DNA of 64,000 bases. Source: Pseudomonas sp. ADAK18 (GTDB lineage: Bacteria > Pseudomonadota > Gammaproteobacteria > Pseudomonadales > Pseudomonadaceae). Positions 9,352 through 19,900 of this stretch are shown piece after piece. The notes under the pieces are model-generated. The model saw only the letters and a program-made list of their open reading frames with translations, was not told the DNA's origin and did not search any database. Numbering within the stretch: the first letter of the stretch is position 1; the number at the start of each line of letters is the position of its first letter. A program made the position numbers and the translations under genes. The stretch is from NCBI RefSeq assembly GCF_012935695.1, contig NZ_CP052859.1, forward strand, positions 5,993,001 to 6,057,000, read 5' to 3'.

Positions 9352-9363
9352 CAGGGTCATGCG

Positions 9364-10035
9364 CTATTTACAGCGGTAACCCTCGGGCATCGTGACGGAG
9401 TAGTTGCGCTGCACACGGTCCTGGAAGTTCAGGTTCTGCAGGCCTTGCGTCACCAGAAAGGCTTCGACTTTGGAGGCTTGGCAATCTTCGTTATAGGACG
9501 ACGCCCGAAGCAGGTATACCGCACGCTTGCTCACTTCATCCCGGGCAGTGGCCGTGAAGGTGGTGAGGGTGGTGTAGCCGGTTCGCTCCGAGGTGCCTAC
9601 CGGGCCATAGGTGGTGTTGGGCGTACTGGTGCAGGTCAGTCGGTCGTCTTTTTTCTTGTTTTTCTTGCAGTCGGTGGTGGTGCTGGTTGCCACCTGACCA
9701 TACTCGGTCGCGGTATAGCGGTAAGTCACCTTCCTGCTGTCGATATCGAGGGTGATGGTCATCTTGATGGGGGCGTGGTTCTTGGGCAGGGTGGTATCGG
9801 TAAACACTTCCCGGAAGCCTTGGTCCTTCATGGCGTTGACCATGTCTCGCAGGTAGTAGCGGGCATTAAGCGCGTTTTCATCGCTGCCGCCGGTCGACGT
9901 CACCAGCACCGTTGCCTGTCGGTCAAAGCGATAATCCGGGTCAGGTGTGGCGTTGATCGCCACGTCCATTTGTGTGGCGCATCCACTGAGCAACGCCGTC
10001 AGCAGTAACAGCGTGCAGAACAAGTACCGGGTCAT
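9364..10035 (-). CDS. Predicted outer-membrane or periplasmic lipoprotein, unknown function
   Basis: A 223-aa lipoprotein. MTRYLFCTLLLLTALLSGCA is a type II signal with lipobox LSGC. The ATG at 10035 is chosen because it is preceded by AAGG at good spacing; an upstream TTG would add six residues before the signal. The mature protein is beta-rich (KVTYRYTATEYGQVATSTTT) with several Cys (NEDCQA and near the C-terminal CK). It resembles DUF4136-like lipoproteins only loosely (NATPDPDYRFDRQATVLV), so function is left open. It lies between two tRNA-Phe-like att copies, suggesting it came with an older insertion. Confidence 0.75.
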   Translation of the reverse strand: MTRYLFCTLLLLTALLSGCATQMDVAINATPDPDYRFDRQATVLVTSTGGSDENALNARYYLRDMVNAMKDQGFREVFTDTTLPKNHAPIKMTITLDIDSRKVTYRYTATEYGQVATSTTTDCKKNKKKDDRLTCTSTPNTTYGPVGTSERTGYTTLTTFTATARDEVSKRAVYLLRASSYNEDCQASKVEAFLVTQGLQNLNFQDRVQRNYSVTMPEGYRCK

Positions 10036-10140
10036 GAAATAACTACCTTGCAACTGAGAATTTAGTAACAGCTAAACGATTGAACCTAACGATAAATAAC
10101 CCTCAGGCGTACTCCGGCGATTACTAAATCGCAGGCAATA

Positions 10141-10176
10141 AAAAACCCCAAGGAATTATCTTCACTTGGGGTTTTT
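10141..10176. terminator. Rho-independent terminator adjacent to attL
   Basis: A 12-bp stem (AAAAACCCCAAG with CTTGGGGTTTTT) and 12-nt loop directly beside the tRNA-Phe 3'-end repeat. It is the same type of element as after the real tRNA-Phe (58736-58770), so this copy is probably the displaced original tRNA terminator or one carried with an insertion. Confidence 0.88.
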
Positions 10177-10185
10177 CGGTATTAG

Positions 10186-10230
10186 TGGTGCCCAGAGACG
10201 GAATCGAACCGCCGACACGGGGATTTTCAA
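10186..10230. repeat. attL: 45-bp direct repeat of tRNA-Phe 3' end
   Basis: These 45 bases are identical to 58781-58825, the 3' half of the intact tRNA-Phe gene including CCA, T-arm and part of the anticodon arm (ends at GGGGATTTTCAA). After 10230 the sequence leaves the tRNA. Such a repeat is the standard scar of a tyrosine-integrase island at a tRNA gene. Confidence 0.95.
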
Positions 10231-10763
10231 AACCTGTGAAGCTCCTTCCGTATTCGAGAAGCGGCTGGTTATCCTTACCCTATCTCAAATTCACCACCGT
10301 AACATCGGGCCAGAAACGGGCCAGATGGTTTCAAAACCTTCCGGACGGACCGGAGGAGTTCCGGAACGAGGGAGGGCGATTAACGCTGTTTTTGTACCGC
10401 GCGTACTGCGTGACATTTGAATTCAGCGAATTTTAACTGAGTTTTTAAGATAGGCAAGAATCGGGTAATTGCACAGACTTGCCCGCCCGCGTGCCTTCAG
10501 TTGGCGATGCTTGCCGTGATCAACTTTTGCGTGGGGAAGGCTCGGAGTACCTTGCTTTGACGTCCAAAAACGATCCAGTCCTGCAAGGGCAAATTCAGAT
10601 GGGAGGATCACCAATTCGATATCAGGGAAAATTCCTACAGACATTGCTATTTGTCGGGTAGAAGATCCGGTCAGCTCTAGTGCGATTCGGTTGATTTCGC
10701 AGCAGGCCGAGAAGATTTTGGGCAACGCTTTAAGGGAAATCAGACTGAGTCACAGGGAATGTC
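10231..10763. other. Island left-end region without a convincing gene
   Basis: About 530 bp. It contains a direct-repeat pair GGGCCAGAAAC / GGGCCAGATGG at 10307-10328, mirrored near attR, and one copy of the double CGCGT-type motif (10396-10414) seen elsewhere on the island. Open frames up to 100 aa exist but show no recognisable composition or ribosome site. It should also hold the promoter of the secretion operon. Confidence 0.55.
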
Positions 10764-12167
10764 ATGTTTTTTATAAAGATCGCTAATGGTGTTCTTATAG
10801 CCTTTGCCGCTAGTGCTGGCGCGGTCGAGTTTGATGCACGAGCAGATCTTCTGAGTGTTTATCAGGCGGCGGTTCTCAACGATGTCAAGCTCTCAGCCGC
10901 TCGCCATGACTATCAGGCCCTTCGCGAAGCGGTTCCACAGGCTAGAGCCGGATTGTTGCCAACACTCAGCGCTGGTGGGTCCGTGGAGTCCGTTCGTTTG
11001 CAGCGTGATGAGCCAAGCTTGACGCGAACGCGAAGCCAGTCTGTCTTTCAAGCCAATCTGAACCAGCCGCTGTTTCGTCTTGATCGCTGGTTTCAGCTCG
11101 AAGCAGCACAGGCTAGTACGACACAAGCAGCGTTGGAGCTGTCTGCTAAGGAGCAGTCGCTGATTCTCGGTGCCGCGCAAGCCTATTTCGAAACGTTGCG
11201 TGCACTGGATTTGCTGGCGGCCTCTAAGGCTGAGGAGGCAGCGTTGAAGCGCCAGCAGCAGCAAGCTCAGGGGCGCCTTGAAAATGGTGCCTCCAGTATA
11301 ACGGATGTGCTGGATGCTCAAGCCGCTTACGATAATGCTAATGCCAACCGCAAGTTGGCCGAGCGCAAGGTTGATGATGCTTATGAAGCCCTTGCTCGCC
11401 TCACCAAACAGGACTATTCGTCGATCGAGGGCATTCGGCATCAATTGCCAGTCGAAGCACCCGTACCCAACGATGCAAAAGCCTGGGTAAGCCAGGCAGT
11501 ACAACAAAACCTCTCATTGCTTGCCAGCAATTTTGCGGTGACAGCCGCCGAGAAAACTAATCATCAACGCAAGGCTGGTTTTGCTCCCACCTTGGATGCA
11601 GTTGCATCCTATCGTAAGGGGGATAACGACAACTTTGGATATAGCAACCCCACCGACTTTGGCCGCTCTGGATATCGGGGAGATGTTGCGCAGCGAAGCA
11701 TTGGACTGGAACTCAATATTCCACTGTATTCGGGAGGTATAACGCGCTCACAAGTACGCGAGGCTACTGAGCGCCTAGCTCAGAGTGAGGATGAGCGAGA
11801 GGATCGGCTTCGTGAAGTGGTACAAAACACTCGAAATTTTCATCGGGCTGTTAATTCTGATGTCGAGCAAGTGAGTGCTCGACGACAAACGATTCTCTCC
11901 AGCCAAGCGTCCGTCAAAGCAAACACGGTAGGTCGAGAGTTGGGGACTCGAAACACTGCTGATGTGCTCAATGCTCAGCGGCAACTCTACAGCGCTGTGC
12001 GGGAATACAACAACGCTCGTTACGATTATATCATCGACACACTCAAGCTAAAGGAGGCTGCTGGCACGTTAAACCCTGCTGATCTGGCAGATCTGGCGGT
12101 GTATCTAACCAAAAATTACGATCCAGACCGTGATTTTCTTCCCCCTGACGCCCGTAAGCCGACATGA
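10764..12167 (+). CDS. TolC-family outer-membrane channel of type I secretion system
   Basis: A 467-aa outer-membrane factor forming the exit duct of a type I secretion system. A signal peptide covers about residues 1-20 (MFFIKIANGVLIAFAASAGA). Two repeated coiled-coil halves are visible: DLLSVYQAAVLNDVKLSAAR opening the first and AVQQNLSLLASNFAVTAAEK the second, each with the characteristic RxxLxxGxxSxxDVLDAQ motif (QGRLENGASSITDVLDAQ; VGRELGTRNTADVLNAQRQL). The C-terminus KLKEAAGTLNPADLADLAVY is typical of TolC/AprF-like proteins. It opens a plus-strand cluster with the exporter, adaptor and secreted protease genes. Confidence 0.93.
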   Translation: MFFIKIANGVLIAFAASAGAVEFDARADLLSVYQAAVLNDVKLSAARHDYQALREAVPQARAGLLPTLSAGGSVESVRLQRDEPSLTRTRSQSVFQANLNQPLFRLDRWFQLEAAQASTTQAALELSAKEQSLILGAAQAYFETLRALDLLAASKAEEAALKRQQQQAQGRLENGASSITDVLDAQAAYDNANANRKLAERKVDDAYEALARLTKQDYSSIEGIRHQLPVEAPVPNDAKAWVSQAVQQNLSLLASNFAVTAAEKTNHQRKAGFAPTLDAVASYRKGDNDNFGYSNPTDFGRSGYRGDVAQRSIGLELNIPLYSGGITRSQVREATERLAQSEDEREDRLREVVQNTRNFHRAVNSDVEQVSARRQTILSSQASVKANTVGRELGTRNTADVLNAQRQLYSAVREYNNARYDYIIDTLKLKEAAGTLNPADLADLAVYLTKNYDPDRDFLPPDARKPT

Positions 12168-12378
12168 ATGTAGCTCAAGCTATGACTGGAGAATCTATAG
12201 GTGATTCGCTTATGTCTTCTGATGCGTTAATGGCGTCGAATTTCGACAGTCGGGGTGCTTTTATTATGCGTTTCCACCTTAGCTGGAATGGCGCAATGTA
12301 TATCATGGTGTGTTATAACATACCGAATCTGGCGTATTAATTTCTCCTTGTAAAGGGGAGCAAGGATGCAACGGCAAT

Positions 12379-14538
12379 ATGAGTACACATGCTCCGGGCG
12401 CCGAGCCGCCTGCACAACCCTCTCTTTCTCCCATTATGGATACTGGCTTAGCCTGTTTGATCATGCTGGCTCGGTTTCACAATCTCGCCGCGTCTGCTGA
12501 ACAACTTTCTCATGAGTTTTCAGTTGATAAACAAGTCTTTGCTCAGGCTGAGTTGCTGCTCGCCGCAAGAAAACTTGGCCTGAAAGCAAAAGTGGTGAGG
12601 ACCTCGCTAACTCGCCTTGGAAGTACCCCTCTACCTGCCATAGCTATTGATCGCGAAGGACGATTTTTTATTATCGCCAGGCTTGATCAGGGCAAGGCTC
12701 TTATCCAAGATCCGCGTGTTGAACGAGCGGAAATCATTAGCGACGAAGCGTTGCAAGCACGATGGAATGGTCAATTGATTTTGGTTCGTTCTGAAACCGG
12801 AAGTCTGGGTGAAACCTCTCGCTTCGACTTCACCTGGTTCATTCCTGCCATCGTGAAGTACAGAAAGCTGTTGGGCGAAGTTCTGCTGGTTTCCTTTGTG
12901 CTGCAAATATTTGCCCTGCTGACACCACTGTTTTTTCAAGTGGTCATGGATAAGGTGCTTGTGCACCACGGCCTGACAACGCTGGACGTTGTCGCCATTG
13001 GCCTCTTGGGGATCATGCTGTTCGAGTCTGCACTGAGCGGCTTGCGAACCTATGTTTTCGCCCATACCGCCAGTCGTATCGATGTGGAACTGGGGTCGCG
13101 GCTCTTTCGGCATTTAGTGAATCTGCCCTTGGCTTACTTCCAGGCTCGCAGAGTTGGGGATTCGGTTGCACGCGTCCGAGAGCTGGAAAACATCCGCAGC
13201 TTCTTGACCGGTAATGCAATCACCCTCGTGCTGGACGTTATGTTCTCCGTCGTCTTTATCGCTGTGATGTTTTACTACAGCGCTTGGTTGACCCTTATTG
13301 TATTGCTGTCATTACCCCTCTACGTGTTGGTTTCAGCGCTTATCACGCCCCTGCTGCGAGCCCGGCTACAAGACAGTTTTTCCCGGGGTGCCGAGAACCA
13401 GGCATTCCTTGTCGAAACGGTGAACGGCATTGATACGGTCAAGTCCATGGCCGTTGAGCCGCAAGCCATTCGTAAGTGGGACAACCAAATAGCCGCTTAC
13501 GTTGCTGCTGGCTTCAAGACACAAAACCTCTCGACGATCGCTAACGAAAGTGTCGGCCTTATCGGTAAGCTGGTGACTGTCGCAACACTGTGGATGGGCG
13601 CCCGACTAGTGATTGACGGCAGTCTTACAGTCGGTCAGTTAATTGCCTTTAACATGCTGGCTGGAAGAGTCTCACAGCCCATAATGCGCCTGGCTCAACT
13701 CTGGACCAGCTTTCAGCAAACCGGGGTGTCTGTTCAACGCTTAGGCGACATCCTCAATACTCGAACTGAATTGTCCCAGGCCAACAGAAGCGCCTTGCCG
13801 CCACTGAAGGGGCATATTGAATTTGACCAGGTGCACTTTCGCTATCGCACCGATGGCTCTGAAGTGCTCCGTGGTATTAGCGTGCAAATGATGGCGGGAG
13901 AAGTCATCGGCGTCGTAGGTCGTTCTGGTTCAGGAAAAAGCACACTCACAAGGCTGCTTCAGCGACTGTACGTCCCAGAACGAGGACGGGTTCTGGTGGA
14001 TGGCATGGACTTGGCGTTGGCTGACGTTTCATCGCTGCGCCGCCAGATTGGTGTAGTGCTCCAGGACAACATGTTGTTCAACCGCAGTATCCGCGAAAAC
14101 ATTGCGTTGGCTGATCCCGGTACCCCCCTTGATGCAGTTATGCACGCGGCGCAAATGGCTGGAGCCCACGAATTTATTCTGGAATTACCAGAGGGCTACG
14201 ACACGATAGTCGGTGAGCACGGATCCTCTTTATCGGGAGGCCAGCGTCAACGCGTAGCGATCGCTCGTGCTTTGATCGGAAATCCACGGATTCTTATTTT
14301 CGATGAAGCGACTAGTGCTCTGGATTATGAGTCCGAACGGATCATTCAACAAAACATGCAGAGCATTTGCCAGGGCCGCACGGTGATTATCATTGCTCAC
14401 CGGTTATCAGCGGTAAGGGATGCCAACCGTATTTTGGTCATCGATCGCGGACAAATAGTTGAGCAAGGCACCCATTCGGAGTTATTGGCCCACCAAGCGG
14501 GACACTACTCGCGATTGCATCGAATGCAGCAGGGCTGA
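12379..14538 (+). CDS. Type I secretion ABC exporter (HlyB-like, with degenerate C39 domain)
   Basis: A 719-aa inner-membrane ABC transporter/ATPase that drives export. Residues about 15-140 form a C39-peptidase-like domain in which the usual catalytic Cys position reads DTGLACL (Asp21), so it is a non-cleaving CLD as in HlyB. A six-helix membrane domain follows (about 160-440, FDFTWFIPAIVKYRKLLGEV). The ATPase has Walker A GRSGSGKST at 514-522, signature LSGGQRQR at 618 and Walker B ILIFDEATSALD at 638. Its substrate is inferred to be the giant protease at 16952. It is 211 bp downstream of the TolC gene. Confidence 0.94.
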   Translation: MSTHAPGAEPPAQPSLSPIMDTGLACLIMLARFHNLAASAEQLSHEFSVDKQVFAQAELLLAARKLGLKAKVVRTSLTRLGSTPLPAIAIDREGRFFIIARLDQGKALIQDPRVERAEIISDEALQARWNGQLILVRSETGSLGETSRFDFTWFIPAIVKYRKLLGEVLLVSFVLQIFALLTPLFFQVVMDKVLVHHGLTTLDVVAIGLLGIMLFESALSGLRTYVFAHTASRIDVELGSRLFRHLVNLPLAYFQARRVGDSVARVRELENIRSFLTGNAITLVLDVMFSVVFIAVMFYYSAWLTLIVLLSLPLYVLVSALITPLLRARLQDSFSRGAENQAFLVETVNGIDTVKSMAVEPQAIRKWDNQIAAYVAAGFKTQNLSTIANESVGLIGKLVTVATLWMGARLVIDGSLTVGQLIAFNMLAGRVSQPIMRLAQLWTSFQQTGVSVQRLGDILNTRTELSQANRSALPPLKGHIEFDQVHFRYRTDGSEVLRGISVQMMAGEVIGVVGRSGSGKSTLTRLLQRLYVPERGRVLVDGMDLALADVSSLRRQIGVVLQDNMLFNRSIRENIALADPGTPLDAVMHAAQMAGAHEFILELPEGYDTIVGEHGSSLSGGQRQRVAIARALIGNPRILIFDEATSALDYESERIIQQNMQSICQGRTVIIIAHRLSAVRDANRILVIDRGQIVEQGTHSELLAHQAGHYSRLHRMQQG

Positions 14539-14629
14539 GCCGTTTAGTAGCGTGATTTGTGAGACCGGTCTCGCTTCATTTTGAGAGGCGACACGGACGT
14601 GAATTGGCTTTTTCTAGGATGATAATCGT

Positions 14630-16045
14630 ATGAGCGCTCGCTCCGATTTGTTTCAACGCTACCGTCATGCCTGGCGTGAGTCATGGCGTCGCCGAAAAAC
14701 CATGGATGCCCCCAAGCGCCTTCCCCATGAGGTTCAATTCTTACCTGCCGCATTAGAGTTGCAGGATAAACCTGTACACCCCGCACCCCGTATTTTTATG
14801 TGGGGCATTCTCGCTTTCGCAACGTTGGCTTTGCTCTGGGCTTTCCTCGGTAAGATCGAAGTGGTTGCCGTGGCTCCGGGTAAAATTGTTCCCAGCGGCA
14901 AAACCAAGTTGATTCAATCCAGCGAAACTGCTGTCGTCACGGCGATTCATGTCTCTGATGGTCAGCTGGTCAAAGCTGGAGATGTTTTGGTCGAGTTAGA
15001 TCCGACCTCGGCAGATGCAGAAGTTCGGCGCATTCAGAGCGACCTTTTAGCAGCTCGGATTGACAGTGTTCGTGGTGGGGCAATGCTGGATGCGATCAAT
15101 CATCAAAAAGAACCTCAACCTCTAAGTGGGTTGATTCAGGGAGCTACTCCCGACCAGGTACTGACTGCACAACGCTGGCTACAGGGGCAATATCAGGAAT
15201 ATCGGAGCAGCCTCGATCTTGTCGAGGCAGAAATCTTTCAACGGGACGCAGATATACAAGCTGCTAGGGCCCAAGTTTCCAGCTTGTTGAAAACCTTACC
15301 GATTGCCACCCAATTAGCTGAAGATTACCAACGATTGCTGGCTCAGCAGTACGTTGCCCGGCACGAATACTTGGAAAAAGAGCAAGCTCGTCTAGATCTT
15401 CAGCGCCAACTCAGCGTCCAGCAAGCGAGCGTGTTGCAATCAGCTGCTGCTCAGAGTGAAGCCAAACGCCGGCGCGAAGGTGTGGTGGCCCAAACCCGCC
15501 GAACAATGCTTGATTTGCAGCAAGAAGCCAATAAGAAAGAAGCCAGCTTGGTTCAAGAACTGGCTAAAGCCCAGTACCAAGAAACCTTAACCCTTCTTCG
15601 GGCCTCGGTGGATGGCACGGTTCAACAGCTAGCCATCCATACAGTCGGCGGAGTTGTGACGCCAGCGCAACAACTCATGGTCATTGTGCCTAGCGATCAG
15701 CCCGTAGAGGTTGAAGCGATGCTAGAAAACAAGGACGTGGGGTTTGTTCGAACCGGCCAATCGGTCACGGTCAAAGTAGAAACCTTCACGTTTACCAAAT
15801 ACGGCACGGTTGAAGGTGAGGTTGTCAGTATTTCAAATGATGCGATTGAGGATGAAAAGCGAGGCCCCATTTACAGCAGCCGTATTCGGCTTAAGTCCGA
15901 CAGCCTAATGATCAAAGGGCAACGTGTTGCGCTAACACCAGGAATGTCTGTCACGGCTGAAGTTAAAACCGATCAGCGCCGAGTTATTGATTACTTTTTG
16001 AGCCCGCTGCAGCAGCATATCGATGAGAGTTTGAGGGAGCGATGA
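14630..16045 (+). CDS. Type I secretion membrane-fusion protein (HlyD family)
   Basis: A 471-aa periplasmic adaptor linking exporter and TolC. It has a short cytoplasmic N-terminus (basic, residues 1-50), one transmembrane helix at about 55-73 (FMWGILAFATLALLWAFLGK), a lipoyl-like half (VVAVAPGKIVPSGKTKLIQS), a long coiled coil (about 130-310, rich in Q/A/L), then the beta-barrel part (VDGTVQQLAIHTVGGVVTPA). The C-terminal block GMSVTAEVKTDQRRVIDYFL is diagnostic for HlyD. An AGGATGA ribosome site precedes the ATG. Confidence 0.94.
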   Translation: MSARSDLFQRYRHAWRESWRRRKTMDAPKRLPHEVQFLPAALELQDKPVHPAPRIFMWGILAFATLALLWAFLGKIEVVAVAPGKIVPSGKTKLIQSSETAVVTAIHVSDGQLVKAGDVLVELDPTSADAEVRRIQSDLLAARIDSVRGGAMLDAINHQKEPQPLSGLIQGATPDQVLTAQRWLQGQYQEYRSSLDLVEAEIFQRDADIQAARAQVSSLLKTLPIATQLAEDYQRLLAQQYVARHEYLEKEQARLDLQRQLSVQQASVLQSAAAQSEAKRRREGVVAQTRRTMLDLQQEANKKEASLVQELAKAQYQETLTLLRASVDGTVQQLAIHTVGGVVTPAQQLMVIVPSDQPVEVEAMLENKDVGFVRTGQSVTVKVETFTFTKYGTVEGEVVSISNDAIEDEKRGPIYSSRIRLKSDSLMIKGQRVALTPGMSVTAEVKTDQRRVIDYFLSPLQQHIDESLRER

Positions 16046-16130
16046 GGCTGGAGCTGTTAAGTTTCGACTATTAGGGCCCTTGATTTGACTCGGTATCTTC
16101 GAGATTAATACAAATAGAGTTGGATATTAT

Positions 16131-16940
16131 ATGGATGAGAGCCGTAAGAGCTTGAAAAAGATTGGTGCTAGACTCTATATAACTGTTTGGCAGCTATTGA
16201 GGGGTGGGGCGGCAATTCTTTTGTTAGTTATTTTTGTGCCTCTATTAATAGCTGGTTATTACGGGTTTTTTAACGCTGAAAATACATCAAACACCGTCGA
16301 AGTGAGACAAGACGTGGATCCTAGAGTGGTGTGCGGGACGTTATCAAACACCATAATAGAAATCCCAAGAGAGTACATTGTTTTTTGGCCTGAGTACGAG
16401 GGAAAAAGCTCTTGGGAGAAAGGGTTCACCTCCAACCAAAAAGGGTGTGACGCCAAGCTAATGTCGTTATATATATCTGTTTCTTGGCCCGACTTTCAGC
16501 CATTATCAATCAATAAAAGCCTTGTAAATAACTCCAAGTCTTTGGGCCTAGAAATTACGATATCTCCAGTGCTTCGGAAAACTGATGATATGCAGTATTT
16601 TCTTGAGAGTCGCTTGAAGACAGGAGAAAATTTCTCAGCAACTTACCAGCATAAATATTACGATAAATCGTTTGAACTTTTTTACATAGACAGCAGCAGC
16701 CCTATCGTGCCCGAAGTAATGAATCGATACTATTGGGCTGAAAGCAATGGTTCGATACCCGTCGTATTCGAATGTTACCGCACGCGAAAAAGTACTGAGA
16801 TGCATAGTTGCACAGGGTATTTTATTATGAGGGATTTTGATTATTTTGTAAGTCTGGAGTTTCCCTTTTACAAATTTAGAGAATGGCGAGAAATCGTTAA
16901 AAGCACTAAATTTTTTATTTCTTCTAAAGTAAATAAATAA
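16131..16940 (+). CDS. Unknown membrane-anchored protein in the T1SS cluster
   Basis: A 269-aa protein with one N-terminal transmembrane segment (GGAAILLLVIFVPLLIAGYY, about residues 25-45) and a large extracytoplasmic domain. Conserved-looking Cys (VVCGTLSN, NQKGCDAK, FECYRTR, HSCTGYF) could form disulfides. It is AT-rich compared with the flanking core genes. It ends 11 bp before the protease start, so the two are probably cotranscribed. A role as accessory factor, inhibitor or chaperone of the secreted protease is only a guess. I do not recognise the family. Confidence 0.75.
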   Translation: MDESRKSLKKIGARLYITVWQLLRGGAAILLLVIFVPLLIAGYYGFFNAENTSNTVEVRQDVDPRVVCGTLSNTIIEIPREYIVFWPEYEGKSSWEKGFTSNQKGCDAKLMSLYISVSWPDFQPLSINKSLVNNSKSLGLEITISPVLRKTDDMQYFLESRLKTGENFSATYQHKYYDKSFELFYIDSSSPIVPEVMNRYYWAESNGSIPVVFECYRTRKSTEMHSCTGYFIMRDFDYFVSLEFPFYKFREWREIVKSTKFFISSKVNK

Positions 16941-16951
16941 GGAGTAACTAT

Positions 16952-19900
16952 ATGCCTCAAAAATTAACCGCAGCTGACTTGGAACAAGCCAAACAGATTT
17001 TAGAGTCATCCGGCCCCTCGGCTACTTATGATTTTTTATCAGCGAAAGGTTATAAATACGCTACTCTTGCGAATGGGGTAGCAAAAGGCAATTCTTTGTC
17101 AGGTGAAGCCGCAATTAACTTCATGAAAGTAACTGCGGAAGCGTCAGGGCATCCGCTTTCTGATGTCGATGTGAATCGCATACGCAAGGAAATGGCTGGC
17201 GGATACATCGATGCACTAAAAGTAAAATTGGATAATGCCTCTGGGATCTTGAGTTCCGATATAAGTTATAACGAGGCGTGGAAGTTTCACAAGCAAATCT
17301 TCAATGCTAACGGTCTTGGTGTAGATGCTTGGACTCTAAATTCAGTATTTTCGGTTATTACCGAAAATACCAGAGAAACCTACTGGCAGAGTGTTTTAGA
17401 ATCGGCGGGTGATGTTTCAAAGGAACTGCTTTTGGCGATCAACACCGACAAAATGATGTCGCTGGCCACCACTATAAGCACCGATGATAATAAAAAACTC
17501 GCTAAGGGGTGGATTGATAGAGTTGACTCCCCTTCAGGGGCTTATACGATCACAAAAAGTTTATTTAGTCAGATGTACAATATGATTACAGGGGGCTTTT
17601 CTGACGAATCAACAAATATACCTCCTTCTGCATCGACCTCTACTCTTATTGATATTAATATCACGCCAGATCCACAGCCTCAGCAGAATATTCAAGGCGA
17701 AAACAAAGCTCGGCAGGATGTAAGCAATGGCTATGTTGTCAACTCGCCTACCCATAGTATTTCATTCAAAGATAATACCTTAAATGAAACGGGCTTTACT
17801 TCAACGCAAATTGCCAGTTTAGCGACAGGGGGAATACGACCAGGGGAAATACAACTCGACCCTAACGCTCGCCCCAATACCTATCTTTCACAGTTCTACC
17901 AGACCCCAGACAGCACTAGGCCGGACTTCAGTTTACGCAATGCTGTAACACTGAATGGCCTTTCGGCGATGACAACGGTCAATACCTACGTCGACCCCTT
18001 GCTGCTGGACTTGGGCGGCAACGGCGTTCGCATGACCGATATCCGGGATGGCGTATTGTTTGACACCGATCATAGCGGCACGCTCAAGCGCACGGGATGG
18101 GCTGACCGCAGTACCGGTATGTTGGTCATTGACGACGGTAGTGGCCAGATTAAAGATGTCAGTCAGATGTTCTCCGAATATTATGCTGGCAAGGCTGGGG
18201 TTGGCGGTGCCGCTGGGGAGGTACGATTCAAAGACGGCTTCGCCGCGCTCGCCAGTGAAGATGCCAATGCTGATGGTGTGATTGACCAGAACGATCCGAT
18301 CTGGAGCAAGCTACGTGTATGGGTTGATGCCTCTCATGATGCTCAAACCGATGCCGGAGAGCTCAAGACCCTGGCCGAACTGGGTATCACTCAAATCAAT
18401 GTACGAGCCACGACGGCGAGTAGTGAAGTCCGTGATGGGAATAGAGTGCTTGCCCAAGGCACTTTTACAATTAACGGTAAAACCCAAGAAGCTCTCGCGG
18501 TTGATTTTTTGGGCGATCCTGTAAGCAGCACACTGCTTGATCAGGGCGCCGGAACTAAGGTGACTTCCACCTCTGAAGGAGTCACAACGACTGCTTATGC
18601 AAGTAAGAGCACTACCGGTGAAACATTGGATGCTGCTCAGTTAGGCGTTAGCAATCTATATGGTGGTATCGGTAACGATACCCTCATTGCCGCGCCAACA
18701 GGTAGTTGGCTCGTGGGTGGAGGGGGAAGCAATACCTACACGGGTTCTGCTGGTAACGATGTCTTTGTGATCAGTGCATCAGACCGCATGGAAAATGTCC
18801 ACGGTAACGGCGGACGCGATACGGCCATTATCGTCGGCGATGAAGGTGTGGCTTTAAACATGGCGCGAGCTGGACTGACAATTGCTCAGGGCGGCCGTGG
18901 TAACGATGTTATTGCCAGTGGTGGCACCTCTAGTGCATTCATCAAAGGAGGTTCCGGAGATTCGACGCTGATCGGTGGTGCGGGCAATGACGTCTTGGTC
19001 GGAGGAACGGGCCGCAACACCATTTTGGGAGGCAGTGGTAAGGCTGTTATTTATGCGGGTCCGAAAGGCGACACAATCTACGCGTCAGAAGGCGGCAGCA
19101 TCATTCACGCGGGTGGTGGTGCAGACATTATTTACGGAAGTGTGGGTAATGATGTCGTTGAGGTTGGACGCGGCAATGCCATTATTGACGGTGACGGCGG
19201 TATCAATATCGTTACCCTGCATGGCAACCATGGCGACTATAAGATCACACGCACTGCCACGGGCTACGAAGTGGCCGATACGGTTGCCGGGCGAGATGGT
19301 ACCGTCACACTAAAAAATATCCAAAAGCTGAGTTTTTCTGATATTTCAGCTGTGGATCTGGACTTGCCCAACGCAATGCCGGTGGGAGATGTTTTAACTG
19401 TCGATCAGGCTGGCAAGGCGTTTGACCGGACACAGGCCCATTTGATCTCAGCAGCCAGCCTGCTTGCCAATGATCAGCACCTCAATAGTACAGGCATTCT
19501 GCGTATCGCAAGTGTGGATGAGGCCGTTGGTGGCACTGTCAGCCTCACCCAACAGGGGGACGTACTATTTACTCCAGATCCACGCTTCACTGGATTGCTC
19601 AGTTTTAAATATGGTGTGGTTAATGAAGCGGGTAACCCGTCTGCTACGGTAGTCAACCTGGGGACGGGGCAAACGGCTCCCATGCGAGCCAATGTTACGT
19701 TACTGACTCCAGAGGTACCGCTGGATTCGCTGACGGCACAAGAGTGGTATCTCAGCAATATCAATGTCCTCCCTGTATGGAAAGATTACACCGGTAAAGG
19801 CGTGCGGATCGGTCAGTTTGAGCCCGGCGGCGAGTTTGCCACCCACCCTGAAATTTTCGACATCAAGCATCCAGATCTTGCGCCCAATGTTGATAAAGCT

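Noticed and set aside
10423..10725. 100-aa minus-strand frame near attL
   Set aside because: No ribosome site, no recognisable domain, and it overlaps the putative arm repeat/promoter region.
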